Shown here: one piece after another, positions 32,890 through 45,470 of the stretch
Numbering within the stretch: position 1 is the stretch's first letter
How the letters are laid out: every line of letters begins with the position of its first letter
DNA from: Macrostomum hystrix
Taxonomy: Eukaryota; Platyhelminthes; Macrostomidae
Assembly (NCBI GenBank): GCA_950097015.1
Contig: CATNEN010000001.1
Location: 14,501,001 to 14,565,000 of the forward strand
DNA length: 64,000 nt
Reading direction: 5' to 3'
Notes under the pieces: model-generated
What the model was told of the DNA's origin: nothing
The model's input: the letters and a program-made list of their open reading frames with translations, nothing else
Databases searched by the model: none
Program-made: the position numbers and the translations under genes

Positions 32890-33740
32890 AAGTGACATTG
32901 CTTGTCACCTACAAAGCTATCTCCAGGGCCCACATCAACTACTGCACCCTGTCTGGGCGCCTTGCCTCAGCCCCACTAGCTGGGCGCTGGTCCAGACCGC
33001 GCAGAACGCAGCGCTCCGTATCATTCCCGGATGCCACCACTGCTCGGGCATCGATCATCTCCATGACGAGTGTAACATCCTGCCGGTGTCCCTTCATTCC
33101 GAACTCCTGTCAGCGCAGTTCTGGATGCAAGCGCTTCACCCGTGCCATCCCTGTCATCACATCTCGCTCGATCCGACACTGCGGCGGCAGCTTCGCTTCG
33201 CGCTCGCCACTAACTTCCTCAATGTGCACCAGCCGCTCTCTACCTGCCAGCTCTCCACAGCCTTCCACACTGCGTGCGTGCAGAAACGCCTTCTGGATCG
33301 ATAACCAAACCGTATCCTCGGCACGCCTCAGAGTGATTGAGTGATTGACGCGTCAGAGACTCAACTGCCGCGCTTTGCCCGTGTGACGCTAGCTCAACTC
33401 CGGTCGGGCTTCTGCTCTCACCATGCCAGTTACAAACACCGCCTCGACCAGGAGTCGCCTGCCGCCTGCCCGTGGTGCCATGACGAGATGGAGTCGGTCG
33501 CGCATATTTTTGCTCTACCTCGCACACCCCGCTGGATCTCTGTTCCCAGTTCAAGACCGCCTGGGCTCTTTTCGCCGAGTTTTTCCCCGGAGAAGGTACT
33601 GGCCCTGGCCCGCCGAGTTAAGGTTAACACAAACACACGGCGTGAAATCGTCATACAATTTACAAATCGGACTCTAGGAAATGCTTCGCTTCAGCGAAAG
33701 CTTGCGGGATGTAATTGGAGGAGGCGAAAGGCCCCATAAA
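32890..33740 (+). mobile_element. Decayed Jockey-like LINE, 3' end
   Basis: Pieces of the C-terminal part of a Jockey-type reverse transcriptase polyprotein appear in order but in different frames: ISRAHINYCTLSGRL, then QTAQNAALRIIPGC, DHLHDECNILPVSLHSELLS, LPRFARVTLAQLRSGFCS, and the zinc-finger-like ACPWCHDEMESVAHIF. At least one frameshift (near 32985) and stops (33302, about 33339) break it. The 5' end is missing, as is usual for LINE insertions. Inactive. Confidence 0.85.
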
Positions 33741-34065
33741 TTGTGAGGTTTTAACTCTCAATTTACTTGATTAGATTGCGAGACTCAGAGGCAAGGGAGT
33801 CTGTGAGAGATTGGGACCAGATCCACATAACTCTGGGATTGAGAACCACGGGACAGAAGTCGCTCGTTGAAGTCGCCCATGGTTACCAACTGCCATGTGC
33901 TACTACCTGAGTGCACTTTTTCTTGAATATGTTGAGACAATCGATAAAGACTGAAGCAATGTCTTTAAACTCGTATTTTATACTTTTGGCTCTTCCATAC
34001 TCTATTAATTGGGCTATTTATTTCTCAGCAGTTAACAATCCGTATTTGCCTGCTACGAGTCCCGA
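33741..34065. other. Intergenic, 3' flank of the orphan GPCR
   Basis: Minus-strand AATAAA at 34022-34017. Nothing else seen. Confidence 0.5.
34017..34022 (-). promoter_or_regulatory. Candidate polyadenylation signal of the orphan GPCR
   Basis: AATAAA on the minus strand, about 45 bp past the stop codon. Confidence 0.5.
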
Positions 34066-36414
34066 TCAGCTGCTCTCAGCGCACAAGTCTGCTTTGGTTA
34101 CTGTCGACCGAGCTGGCACGCCGTCTCCAGCTCGCTGCTGCGTCGTGCTAGCAACGCCATGACAACGCGGTTGGAGCATTGCTCTGACCCATCTCCTGAG
34201 TCTTCCAGACATTGCCAAGCATATGTAGAAGTTGATGCTGTGATTGGTGTAGGCGAGAAGCTGGAGAACGCTGTAGGTCCACTGCAGCCTCTGGGACCAG
34301 CGGATAGCATTAGCTGCTCGCAGAACCATGATCAGCCTGATTGCGATCGAAGAGATTAGATTAATTGTATTGTACATGATTAAATGTACAAGATTAGATA
34401 GTACATGATCACTATTCTTGCCCACGATCACTCCTACCGTTGTCATCTCATCGCAATCTCATCTTACACACACACAACCCACTCTCATCTCACCCAACTC
34501 ACAACTCACCCCACTCTCATCTACCCCACACTCAACTCACCCCACTCTCATCTCACCCTACTCTCATCTCACCCCACTCTCATCTACCCCACACTCAACT
34601 CACCCCACTCTCATCTCACCCCACTCTCATCTACCCCACACTCAACTCACCCCACTCTCATCTCACCCAACTCACAACTCACCCCACTCTCATCTACCCC
34701 ACACTCAACTCACCCCACTCTCATCTCACCCCACTCTCATCTCACCCCACTCTCATCTCACCCCACTCTCATCTCACCCCACTCTCATCTCACCCCGTTC
34801 TCATCTCAGCCTACACTCAACTCACCCCACTCTCATCTACCCCACACTCAACTCACCCCACTCTCATCTCACCCTACTCTCATCTCACCCCACTCTCATC
34901 TCACCCCATTCTCATCTCAGCCTACACTCAACTGACCCCACTCTCATCTCACCCCACTCTCATCTCACCCCACTCTCATCTCACCCCATTCTCATCTCAG
35001 CCTACACTCAACTGACCCCACTCTCATCTCACCCCACTCTCATCTCACCCCACTCTCATCTCACCCCACTCTCATCTCACCCCACTCTCATCTCACCCCA
35101 CTCTCATCTCACCCCATTCTCATCTCAGCCCACAGTCAACTGACCCCACTCTCATCTCAGCCCACACTCAACTGACCCCACTCTCATCTCACCCCACTCT
35201 CATCTCACCCCACTCTCATCTCACCCCACTCTCATCTCACCCCATTCTCATCTCAGCCCACACTCAACTGACCCCACTCTCATCTCACCCCACTCTCATC
35301 TCACCCCACTCTCATCTCACCCCATTCTCATCTCAGCCCACTCTCATCTTACCACATTCTCATCTCACCCCACTCTCATCTCACCCCACTCTCATCTCAC
35401 CTCACACTCATCTCACCCACTCTCACTTCATTCTCATCTCGATATCGACTATTGCCCTTACCTGGCCGGCAGCATGGACACCAAGAAGTAAGCTGACACT
35501 GCCAGTAGCATTCGGAAAGTGCGAATCTCTGACCTGGCTGAAGTTGTCCCTGATGCCAACTGATTTCTAGCAGCAGCAAGGCTTGCTAAAGCGATGCAGT
35601 TGCTGAGCAACAGGAGCAGAGCCGGCAGAAGTGCTCGCAGCAGCAGGTCTGCAATGGCAAACCCGGCCAGAAGTTCAGGTGTTGCCACGCAGCACTGGTT
35701 GCTAGGCAAATCTAGTCGCATAGCAACCAAGACCAAGACATTCTTTGCCACTGAAGAGGCCAGAATGGTTGCAGCGGCAACCAGGCAGGCTCGCCGAGTA
35801 AATAAACGCCTGGAAGTCAGCGGAGCCAGGATGCAGGCCAGCCTCTCAAAGCTGATGACGCAGAGAAGCCACACGGCCACCTCCGTTGCCAGGTGAGCTA
35901 CGAATGCTTGGCCGGGACAGACCAGCCGGCCCAGCTGGGAGGGCAGCGCCTCCCGGATGTCCCAGCCGGCCAACACCAGACCGGCATGACGACCGGCAGC
36001 TGCTAGGAGGCTGGCGAGATCCGCGAAGGCCAGGCAGCGAAGCAGTAGGCGAGTCGTTTCGGCTACAACGGCCCGCACGACCAGAGCGACGCCGTCGCTT
36101 CTTCGACGACGCTGTCGCGGAGCGGCAAAAGCGAATGCGGCGACGCAGTTTCCGACAACTCCGATGGACAAAATGGCGACGGCGACGCAGCCGATGGCGA
36201 CGCTGCCGTCGTTGAAGCTGCCATAGTCCAGCTCTGTCGACGACGTGAAATTGTCGCCGCTCTTGTTGGCTCGCAGGCTGTTGTTACTGAATGAGTCGGA
36301 AGTCATTGATGAGCCGTCGGTTGCGGACGGACAGGTGAGGCGAGGCGAAACGTCAAACGTTAGAACGCCAAGACTGGCGTCTCCGTGCTCGTCGTCATGG
36401 TTGAGCAGATCCAT
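34066..36414 (-). CDS. Orphan rhodopsin-class GPCR
   Basis: Two exons, 36414-35462 and 34336-34066 (GT-AG, phase 2), giving 407 residues. The outer N terminus (about 70 residues) has N-glycosylation sequons (NNS, NKS, NFT). Seven hydrophobic segments can be read: TM1 with GVVGN, TM2 with LAFADLAS, TM3 ending ISFERL (ERL where most have DRY), TM4, TM5 (LLLRALLPALLLLLSN), TM6 interrupted by the intron (YFLVSMLP|ARLIMVL), and TM7 with NHSINFYIC in place of NPxxY. Cysteines VCPG before TM3 and NQCCV before TM5 can form the usual disulphide. The TM7 motif resembles invertebrate peptide receptors, but I cannot name a ligand. The 1.1 kb intron is almost filled by a 16 bp array. Minus-strand AATAAA at 34022-34017. 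Confidence 0.88.
34483..35435. repeat. 16 bp minisatellite (array D) in the GPCR intron, about 59 copies
   Basis: Unit CTCATCTCACCCCACT, with blocks carrying CTCATCTACCCCACACTCAA and CATTCTCATCTCAGCC variants that recur as higher-order units. Related to the units of arrays A-C. Confidence 0.95.
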
Positions 36415-37739
36415 CGGTCTTTGTTGATGCTATATTATGCGCCGGGAAACCATTACAAGCGCTGCAGATTTCAGTGTGAACAAAAAACTAAGCGGCATAA
36501 CGAACCAAGTCTGCTTTTTATCTACTGACCGTTTTATCTACAAGTACCGAATGTCTAATCTGAACTGGACGAAAATCTAATGATTTACAATGAACCGTCT
36601 GGTACGTGTCTCAACTGCATCAACTGCAATGTTTAATTAACTTCACGTCCTTCACTACCTAGCTAGCCTAGCTACCTAGGATTTGATAATCAATACCTTT
36701 AATGACAACTGGTAAACTGAGACTGCAGTCATGTTTCTGTGTGTACTTTTCACTTGACTTATCATCATATTTTGTATTTAAAGAAAGAATTTTATTGCCT
36801 TTTTAGTGTTTTAAGAGTAAACGAGGACGTGACACATCGGCACTTGTACGTACAAAGCATGTTTTAAGGTATGCTACTAAAATTTTCAGTCACGTTAATT
36901 GTTACATTTCATTCGTTAAAACGGCCCTTTTTGGGTCCACAACATTTTTGTCGATAACTCGTCAATTGAAGCCAGTGAAAACGCTGTCATTCTCAGAGAA
37001 ATTTGCTTCCTTTTTAAGCAATCGTAAGTTCTTTTAAATATAAACAAATTAATTTATAACTTTGTAAATTTTTTTTCACATTGTTATTTTCTGTTAAAAC
37101 GGCCCTTTTTAAACCACCACTATACTAGCGATGACTTTTATCTAAAATTAACCCTTTTTGAAATAAAAGGAAAAGACCCGGTAGAGAAATTTTATGAAAC
37201 TAATGAAATTATTGATAAAAGCAATAAAGTCAATCAAAGATTTAGCATCCAGATTTCACAATGCTTTTTACTGAAAGAAATTTCCTTTCTTGGTAAGAAA
37301 TGGAAAATGCCTGCCACTATAAGTTAATTTATGCTCTGTGATTTTTGAACAAAATAATCGTGCAGAGATGAGATCAATTAAATTAACGGAAAAATTGGTC
37401 GTGTTTATAGTGTCATTAACACTATAAACACCATTTTTAAATAACAATTTGAGAGTCTTAAAAACTGCGAAAGCAAGTATTGCTGCTACAGAATTAAACT
37501 ATATGTTAATGATATAACTGTGTCTGTTATCTATAAGAATAATTATAACTAAAACTCCTGCCGAAAAGGCCAAAGATAGTGCTACATACGAGTAAAGTGC
37601 AAGTATTGTTATAACAAAAAATATAAGCATTGCGCATTAAGCGCTACTTAACAAGCAATAAAAAGTAGGCAGGTGTGGTGAGTCTTGACTGACTATGGAA
37701 AAAACACCAGCATCACAAATTTGTGCACAAAAAGAAACA
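36415..37739. other. Intergenic, no gene seen
   Basis: AT-rich. GTTAAAACGGCCCTTTTT occurs twice, near 36915 and 37094, as a direct repeat. No coding signal. Confidence 0.5.
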
Positions 37740-37745
37740 TTTATT
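37740..37745 (-). promoter_or_regulatory. Candidate polyadenylation signal of the lipid phosphatase gene
   Basis: AATAAA on the minus strand, 37 bp past the stop codon. Confidence 0.55.
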
Positions 37746-37781
37746 TGATCACTTTTGCTCATTAAAACTCCTTTGAAAGAT

Positions 37782-40622
37782 TTAAACTACTCCGTTGCTA
37801 ACAACGGTAGAATGTTGCCTAGCAACCAGAATAGCGTCCCTAGCAACGGCACTTTTGCTATCTTCCACGTTGCCGCTGTCCCTATCAGCTTCGTCAGCGT
37901 GCTTGGCTGCGGCCGCTGCTTCAGTCGCTTCAGCGTCGATGGCTGCCTGATCGTGCAGCCGCTTCCTCCGTGGCAATCCGCTGCTAACAACGTTGTCATC
38001 GTTCTCGTCGCCGTCTGACACAATTTCGACAATGTCAGCGCCAACAGAATTAGCCGAATCTGCAATTATGTTGGCGCCATGACTTCGCCGGTCGTCACCG
38101 TTAGTTTTAGCCGCGTCAGAGTCAGGCTGGAATGCGGCGATAGCGGCCTCTTCCGCCGCGACCGCAGCCGCGTTTAGAGTGGCCGCAGCGAGCGCAGCGC
38201 CCAGCACTCCGCCGGCCAGCACGTCGCTCCAGTGGTGCTTGTAGTCCGAGACGCGGCTGTAGCCGACGCAGAGACCGGCCAAGAGTAGGCACAGCTGCAG
38301 GCAGAATCTGCAGATCGGGCAAGTCAACGGAAGGATTTAAGTTCTGACCTAATTTAAACTCGTGGAAATGAAATGGAATTGGGTCAGATTTGGATTTAGA
38401 GGAACTGAGGGGTGGATCTGAGGGATTTAGAGGATCTGTTGGAATTTTGACGATCTTAGGGGATTTCGAGGATTTCAGGGATTTTAAGGATCTGAGGAGA
38501 ATCTTAGGATCTGAGGGATTTCGAGGATCTGAGGGATTTCGGGGATCTGAGGGATTTCGAGGATCTGATGGGATTTCGAGGATCTGAGGGATTTCGAGGA
38601 TTTGAGGGATTTTAAGGATCTGAGGGATTTCGAGGATCTGAGGGATTTCGAGGATCTGATGGGATTTCGAGGATCTGAGGGATTTTGAGGATTTGAGGGA
38701 TTTTAAGGATCTGAGGGATTTCGAGGATCTGATGGGATGGGATTTTAGGATCTTAGGATCTGAGGGATTTCGAGGATCTGATGGGATTTCGAGGATCTGA
38801 GGGATTTCGAGGATTTGAGGGATTTCGAGGATCTGATGGGATTTCGAGGATCTGAGGGATTTCGAGGATCTGATGGGATGGGATTTTGAGGATCTGATGG
38901 ATTTTGAGGATCTGATGGGATTTCGAGGATCTGAGGGATTTCGAGGATCTGATGGGATGGGATTTCGAGGATCTGAGGGATTTTGAGGATCTGAGGGATT
39001 TCGAGGATCTGATGGGATTTAGAGGATCTGAGGGGATATGAGGATCTGATGGGATGGGATTTTGAGGATCTGATGGGATTTCAAGGATCTGATGGGATTT
39101 CAAGGATCTGATGGGATTTCAAGGATCTGATGGGATTTAGAGGATCTGAGGGGATTTAGAGGATCAGAGGGGATTTAGAGGATCTGAGGGGATTTAGAGG
39201 ATTTGAGGGGATATGAGGATCTGATGGGATGGGATTTTGAGGATCTAAGAGAATTTTGGAGGGCTTAAGAGGATTTGGAAGATGTGAGGTTTTTTAGAGG
39301 ATCTAAGGGGATTTTGAATTTAAGATAAAATGATGAGGATATTAGGGAATTTCAAGAATGTTAGGTGATTTTGAGGATCTGAGGGGATTTAAAGCCCCTG
39401 AGAGGATTTGGAGGACACCAAATCTCATTATCTCCTAAAAAACCTAGCAAAAACGACTGTTGCATAGAAGCCAGGTAGATTGAATCAGATAATTAAAGAC
39501 TGTGGGTTCGTGAGCAAACGTCATTATCGAGTCAGTGATTAGCAAAAGCGAAGCACTTTTCAGGAACAAAAAAATAATGCTTAGGCGGGCCTTTATTTGA
39601 ATAATATTTTCAAAGGCAAAGCAGGCTAAAAGGCACCTTGGTAAGCCGATAATCGATCGTCTCCATCGTCTGTTTCCTTAAATAACATAAAATTTCTTTC
39701 TCTTTCGACATCAATAGTTTTAGTTTGATGGAGACGGAGATGCCAAAATGGGAATAGGGAAGAGGTGGACGAGAAAATATGGGAGAGGGGATTAGAGGGG
39801 CTGACGGGAGAGCAGAGGGGGAGAGCAGAGGGGGAGAGCAAATGGGGGAGAGCATAGGGGGAGAGCCGTGGGTAGAGAGAAGTGCACAGAGCAGACTCAG
39901 CAGAGAGAAGGGAGTGACAGCAGTTTCATGCGGTGCTGAGCAGAGCAGTCTCACCTGACGGCATGGCAGGCAGTGAGTCGGAGCTGAAGGTAGCCAGTGA
40001 GGAAGGCTGCAACGAATAAGCTGTAGGAGGTATGTCCGCTAGGAAAAGACATCTGGGCGTCCTTGAACTCATAGCTGCTCAGAGTGGGCCTGCAGACAGT
40101 CACCGGGTACGCGGAGCTGGAGTTGCACATCTGACTGTCGGCGATGCTGCGGCCGGGTCGACAGGCCTCAATAAAGTAAGGCCGGTGCCTGCCCAGCGCC
40201 AGTTTGGCTGTGACAGTTAGCAGCTCAGTGGCAGCACAGCCGAGACAGAAATAGTACAGCCACCGGGCCATAGCAACCCATCTCTGCCGTCGCCAATGAC
40301 GCCTGATGCGTTGGAATGCCGAGGCCGGCGGACGCAGCACCTCTAGCCAGAGGATGACAACGGTTGCTATGACAACGCCGACGGGAGCGCAGATGGCGTA
40401 GGGCACAGTGCTGCTAGCCGGCATGGGGTACATCAGACTCTGGTCTGTGCAGAAGAATCGCCTAGGAAACGGTGTGGCAAACAGGTGCAACGCGCCGAAG
40501 ATCAGGCAGATTGAAAGCAGAAGACCGATTCGACCTACAACTGGCAGCATTTGGCGTCTCTGTCGACCGTTCGATTTGACACAGCAGCAGCAGCAGCAGC
40601 AGTCGTCCTCATCTAGGGACAT
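37782..40622 (-). CDS. Lipid phosphate phosphatase (PAP2/LPP family)
   Basis: Two exons, 40622-39955 and 38307-37782 (GT-AG, phase 2), giving 397 residues. All three catalytic motifs of the PAP2 superfamily are present: KLALGRHRP (140-148), PSGH (194-197) and SRVSDYKHHWSD (240-251). The intron lies between motifs 2 and 3. Six membrane segments are expected; four are plain (about 29-49, 74-94, 119-137 and 198-215), then one split by the intron. LPPs dephosphorylate phosphatidate, lysophosphatidate and sphingosine-1-phosphate at the plasma membrane or ER. Oddities: a run of seven cysteines at residues 8-14, encoded by a TGC repeat, and a long alanine- and acid-rich tail (about 255-397) beyond the usual family end. 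The intron is filled by an 18 bp array. AATAAA at 37745-37740. Confidence 0.93.
38390..39310. repeat. 18-19 bp minisatellite in the lipid phosphatase intron, about 48 copies
   Basis: Unit GGATCTGAGGGATTTCGA with ATGGGATT and TTTAGA variants, degenerate towards the right (to about 39410). Confidence 0.94.
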
Positions 40623-41149
40623 TCTACTCGTACGAGCTATGTTATTCTTTGGCTAAGTTAATTTTCTTTCTGAACCAGACACCAGTTTTATCTTCTGCTT
40701 GCCAAAGACGCTTCATATAACTTTCGAATGTTATGCGTATATAGCTGCGTTCTGAGTGGACAGGGAGGCATTAGCGCTGACTCATTCATGGCTGGCTCTG
40801 ACGGGCTGCCAACCCAGGACTCTCTACCCCCTCATTCCCTTCCCTTGGCTCACGCCATTTGCCGCCCCCCCCATTCAGTGCCCATTCAGCGGGCGGGTCA
40901 AGCCCTGCCTGAGTGTGCCCGAACCGAACTCTCTTCTGTCCTTCTCTTAAAAGTCTAGTCAGTGAGAAGAAAATGTGAGTACATCTATCTTGGCTTAGAT
41001 TTTGTTGGGGGGGGTGTGTTCTCATTCTCATCTTGTCAACAATTTTGGTTAATTTGGAAGAAGGACATGATCTGAGCGATGTTGATTGCTTATGCTTAGA
41101 TCCTTAGTGTCGAGATGCTGCTTGTTTGCGGTATTAGCAATTTTATGAC
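40623..41149. other. 5' flank of the lipid phosphatase gene
   Basis: A TATATA-like stretch lies at about 40737-40743, upstream on the minus strand. The open frames show no domain. Confidence 0.4.
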
Positions 41150-41470
41150 CTGTCTGTCTTGTCCTGGGTGTCTGGCTGTCTGTCCTTGAGTCTGTCCATC
41201 TGTCCTTGTTGCCTGTGTAATGGCTCCTGGGTGTCTGTCCTAACTCCCGGGTGCTTGTCTGACCTGAGTGTCTGTCTGTCTGTCCTTAGTGTCTGTCCTT
41301 AGTGTCTGTCCGTCTGTCCTTAGTGTCTGTCCGTCTGTCCTTAGTGTCTGTCCGTCTGTCCTTTGTGTCTGTCCGTCTGTCCTTTGTGTCTGTCTGTCCT
41401 TAGTGCCTGTCCTTAGTGTCTGTCCTTAGTGTCTGTCCTTAGTGCCTGTCTGTCTGACTGTCTCGTAGTC
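41150..41470. repeat. Degenerate TGTCTGTCCTTAG-type repeats
   Basis: Short units TGTCTGTCCTTAG and TGTCCGTCTG alternate irregularly. Confidence 0.85.
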
Positions 41471-41884
41471 TGTCTTTCTACACGCTCCCAGTAGAATATT
41501 ATTCGCAGTAGCAATGCAGCACTTTTATTGGGTTTGAAAAATTTCCATCTAGTTTAGCAAAGCTCTGTGTAGCGTTATTGTAGCGTTCGTATTATTTATA
41601 TTGCTTGGCCTTCCTTCATTCGGCGCTTGACAAGATACGGTGTTAATCAGACCTTGAAGTATCCAGTTGCATTCATTATTTATTTGCTAATCCGGGATGA
41701 CCAACGCAGATTTAAGCTCATCCCAGTTCATATGATTGTAGTGGGATAGCAGCGATCGCTTATTGTTAACTACAATGTACATCTTTCGCACACAACCTGT
41801 ATTGTTAATTCAAAAAAGTACTTCTTAAGCCGCCAATATTGAAATAACAAAAATTTGACGCATGAATACGCTTACCTTACTTAT
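41471..41884. other. Intergenic, no gene seen
   Basis: AT-rich, nothing recognised. Confidence 0.5.
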
Positions 41885-42420
41885 CTGTCGTTAGCTGGAC
41901 AGGTTGGAGTGGACAGATTAAGGTGGACAGGTTGGAGTGGACAGATTGAGGTGGACAGGTTGGAGTGGACAGATTGAGGTGGACAGGTTGGAGTGGACAG
42001 ATTGGAGTGGACAGATTGAGGTGGACAAGTTGGAGTGGACAGATTAAGGTGGACAGGTTGGAGTGGACAGATTAAGGTGGACAGGTTGGAGTGGACAGAT
42101 TAAGGTGGACAGGTTGGAGTGGACAGATTAAGGTGGACAAGTTGGAGTGGACAGATTAAGGTGGACAGGTTGGAGTGGACAGATTGAGGTGGACAGGTTG
42201 GAGTGGACAGATTGGAGTAGACAGATTGGAGTGGACAGATTGGAGTGGACAGATTGAGGTGGACAGATTGAGGTGGAAAAATTGAGGTGAACAGGTTGGA
42301 GTGGACAGATTAAGGTGGACAGATTGGAGTGGACAGATTAAGGTGGACAGACTGAGGTGAACAGATAGAGGTGGACAGATTGGAGAGTGGACAGGCTAGA
42401 GTGGACAGGCTGGAGTGGTA
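41885..42420. repeat. 14 bp minisatellite as 28 bp dimers, about 38 units
   Basis: GTGGACAGGTTGGA alternates with GTGGACAGATTAAG, so the effective period is mostly 28 bp. Confidence 0.94.
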
Positions 42421-43017
42421 ACGAACCAGACTAATCTGCAGATTACGTTTTCAGAGGTTGAAAAATTCCAGTAATTTCCAGTTCCCTCACATCCCCCAAA
42501 CAGCTATAGTAAAATCCACTTTGTGAGGCCGGACAGTTTTTGTACGTATAAAAAACTATTCCTGTGGGAAAAGCAATGAGTGCGTGTACATTGTGAGGCA
42601 GTTTGCACTGGCTGTTCAAACAGAGCTTCTTCAAGTCCTCTCTCGTTTCTGACACATACATTTAGGAGCTAATATTAAACTTCAGAATGACTATAAGTAA
42701 ACTCAGGTAGCTAGTGACAACATTATGCGCAGAATATATGCTCTTATACAACAGCTTGGCTAGAGGATCAGTTCAGAAAATCAATTTTGTTTGAGCTCTT
42801 TCAGCTTACATTGAGCTTAGCTTTTATGCCTTGCACTTTTAGGAGTCAACTTGTTTCGTTCTCGTGCCCTTGTAAAGTGCTGCGAGCCGGTTCGGCATTC
42901 AATATCGATTGATTTCTTTAGAATTGATTCTATGAGAAATAAATTGATCTAACACTAGCCGTATACATTTGACACAAGAACCAATGCTACATGCTATTAA
43001 TACATTTTAATCTACAG
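42421..43017. other. Intergenic, no gene seen
   Basis: A 72-residue open frame on the minus strand (42661-42443) has no recognisable domain. Confidence 0.5.
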
Positions 43018-44766
43018 ATTACATACGGGAGAGATAAGACACGGGAGAGATGAGACACGGGAGAGATAAGACACGGGAGAGATGAGACACTAGAGAGATG
43101 AGACAATGGAGAGATGATACACGGGAGAGATGAGACACTAGAGAGATGAGACAATGGAGAGATGAGACACGGGAGAGATGAGACACTAGAGAGATGAGAC
43201 ACGGGAGAGATAAGACACGGCAGAGATGAGACACGGGAGAGATGAGACATGGGAGAGATGAGACAATGGAGAGATGAGACACGGGAGAGATGAGACACGG
43301 GAGAGATGAGACACGGGAGAGATGAGACAATGGAGAGATGAGACAATGGAGAGATGAGACACGGGAGAGATGAGACACGGGAGAAATGGGACACGGGAGA
43401 GATAAGACACGGGAGAGATGAGACACTAGATAGATGAGACAATGGAGAGATGAGACACGGGAGAGATGAGACACGGGATAGGTGAGACACGGGAGAGATG
43501 AGACACGGAAGAGATGAGACACGGAAGAGATGAGACACGAGAGAGATGAGACAAGGGAGAAATGAGACACGTGAGAGATGAGACAATGGAGAGATGAGAC
43601 ACGGGAGAGATGAGACACGGGAGAGATGAGACAATGGAGAGATGAGACACGGGAGAGATGAGACACGGGAGAAATGAGATACGGAAGAGATGAGACACGG
43701 GAGAGATGAGACAATGGAGAGATGAGACAATGGAGAGATGAGACACGGGAGAGATGAGACACGGGAGAGATGAGACACGGGAGAGATGAGACACGGGAGA
43801 GATAAGACACGGGAGAGATGAGACACGGGAGAGATGAGACACGGGAGAGATAAGACACGGGAGAGATGAGACACGGGAGAGATGAGACACGGGAGAGATG
43901 AGACAATGGAGAGATGAGACAATGGAGAGATGAGACACGGGAGAGATGAGACACGGGAGAGATGAGACACGGGAGAGATGAGACACGGGAGAGATGAGAC
44001 ACGGGAGAGATGAGACACGGGAGAGATGAGACACGGGAGAGATGAGACACGGGAGAGATGAGACACGGGAGAGATGAGACACGGGAGAGATGAGACACGG
44101 GAGAGATGAGACACGGGAGAGATGAGACACGGGAGAGATGAGACACGGGAGAGATGAGACACGGGAGAGATGAGACACGGGAGAGATGAGACACGGGAGA
44201 GATGAGACACGGAAGAGATGAGACACGGGAGAGATTAGACACTAGAGAGATGAGACAATGGAGAGATGAGACACGGGAGAGATGAGACACGGGATAGATG
44301 AGACACGGGAGAGATGAGACACGGGAGAGATGAGACACGGGAGAGATTAGACACTAGAGAGATGAGACAATGGAGAGATGAGACACGGGAGAGATGAGAC
44401 ACGGGATAGATGAGACACGGGAGAGATGAGACACGGGAGAGATGAGATACGGGAGAGATGAGATACGGGAGAGATGAGACACGGGAGAGATGAGACACTA
44501 GAGAGATGAGACACGGGAGAGATGAGACACGGGAGAGAGGAGACACGGGAGAGATGAGACACGGAAGAGATGAGACACGGAAGAGATGAGACACGGAAGA
44601 GATGAGACACTAGAGAGATGAGACACGGGAGAGATGAGACACGGGAGAGATGAGACACGGGAGAGATGAGACACGGGAGAGATGAGACACGGGAGAGATG
44701 AGACACGGGAGAGATGAGATACGGGAGAGATGAGACAGGGGAGTGATGAGACACGGGAGAGATGGG
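43018..44766. repeat. 16 bp minisatellite (array E), inverted, about 109 copies
   Basis: GGGAGAGATGAGACAC on the plus strand, the same unit as array C and the reverse complement of array A. Includes ACTAGAGAGATGAGACAATG variant pairs that recur, and a long perfect core at about 43930-44210. Confidence 0.97.
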
Positions 44767-45404
44767 ATTTTGAAGCGAAGGTTGCTAAAAGAAGGGGACA
44801 AGAAGTACATTCCCACTCAATATCGCAATATATTCAATATAGAGTGTATGATGTACAAGCCGCGGTATATCCCTACTGTTGATTCAATCCAGTCAATAAA
44901 TGCGCATCACTGGATGCAGAATGATTCAATTCGAAATAGCTGACATCGCGGCTATATGTAGCTGCACGACTAAATGGAACGCATATTCGTGTATGTAATA
45001 CTTTATGCCCTCAGCAAAACAAGAGTGCTGATATTCCAGATCTGTATAAAAAACTAACTTGTATAATATTAATTATACACTAGCTGACTGTGCTTTAGTT
45101 ATAATGAATGAAAATGTGTGAGAATGCATTTTAAAGGTTCAATGTCTATTAACATATAAGTTGCTCCTTGTTTAATTCCTGACCGAAATGATACATTTGT
45201 TGATCATACTGGAATGCTAGTTGAATTAACGATATGCTTTCTGAATATGGTTCTACACTCGTAGCCTGTACATTCAGTGCAGTGCAAAATGCATGGAATA
45301 TGAAAACTGTAAGCTCTAACTACAAGCCGCAGTTTTGCTGAACAACGTCGACACATGGACGTCGACGACGTCTAGACTGAGCGCGTCTCGAAGGTAATGT
45401 GTCC
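44767..45404. other. Intergenic, no gene seen
   Basis: Nothing recognised. Confidence 0.5.
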
Positions 45405-45470
45405 CTGAAACTCAGGGCAGATGTACACACCTGTGTGAGTTACTGCCTGCGTAGGGTATCTGTGCTTGTG
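45405..45470 (+). mobile_element. SINE 3' fragment (first family)
   Basis: CAGATGTACACACCTGTGTG and neighbours match the body of the SINE at 46243. Confidence 0.6.

Noticed and set aside
34405-35143. His/Pro/Ser-rich proteins
   Set aside because: False frames of the 16 bp array in the minus-strand GPCR intron.
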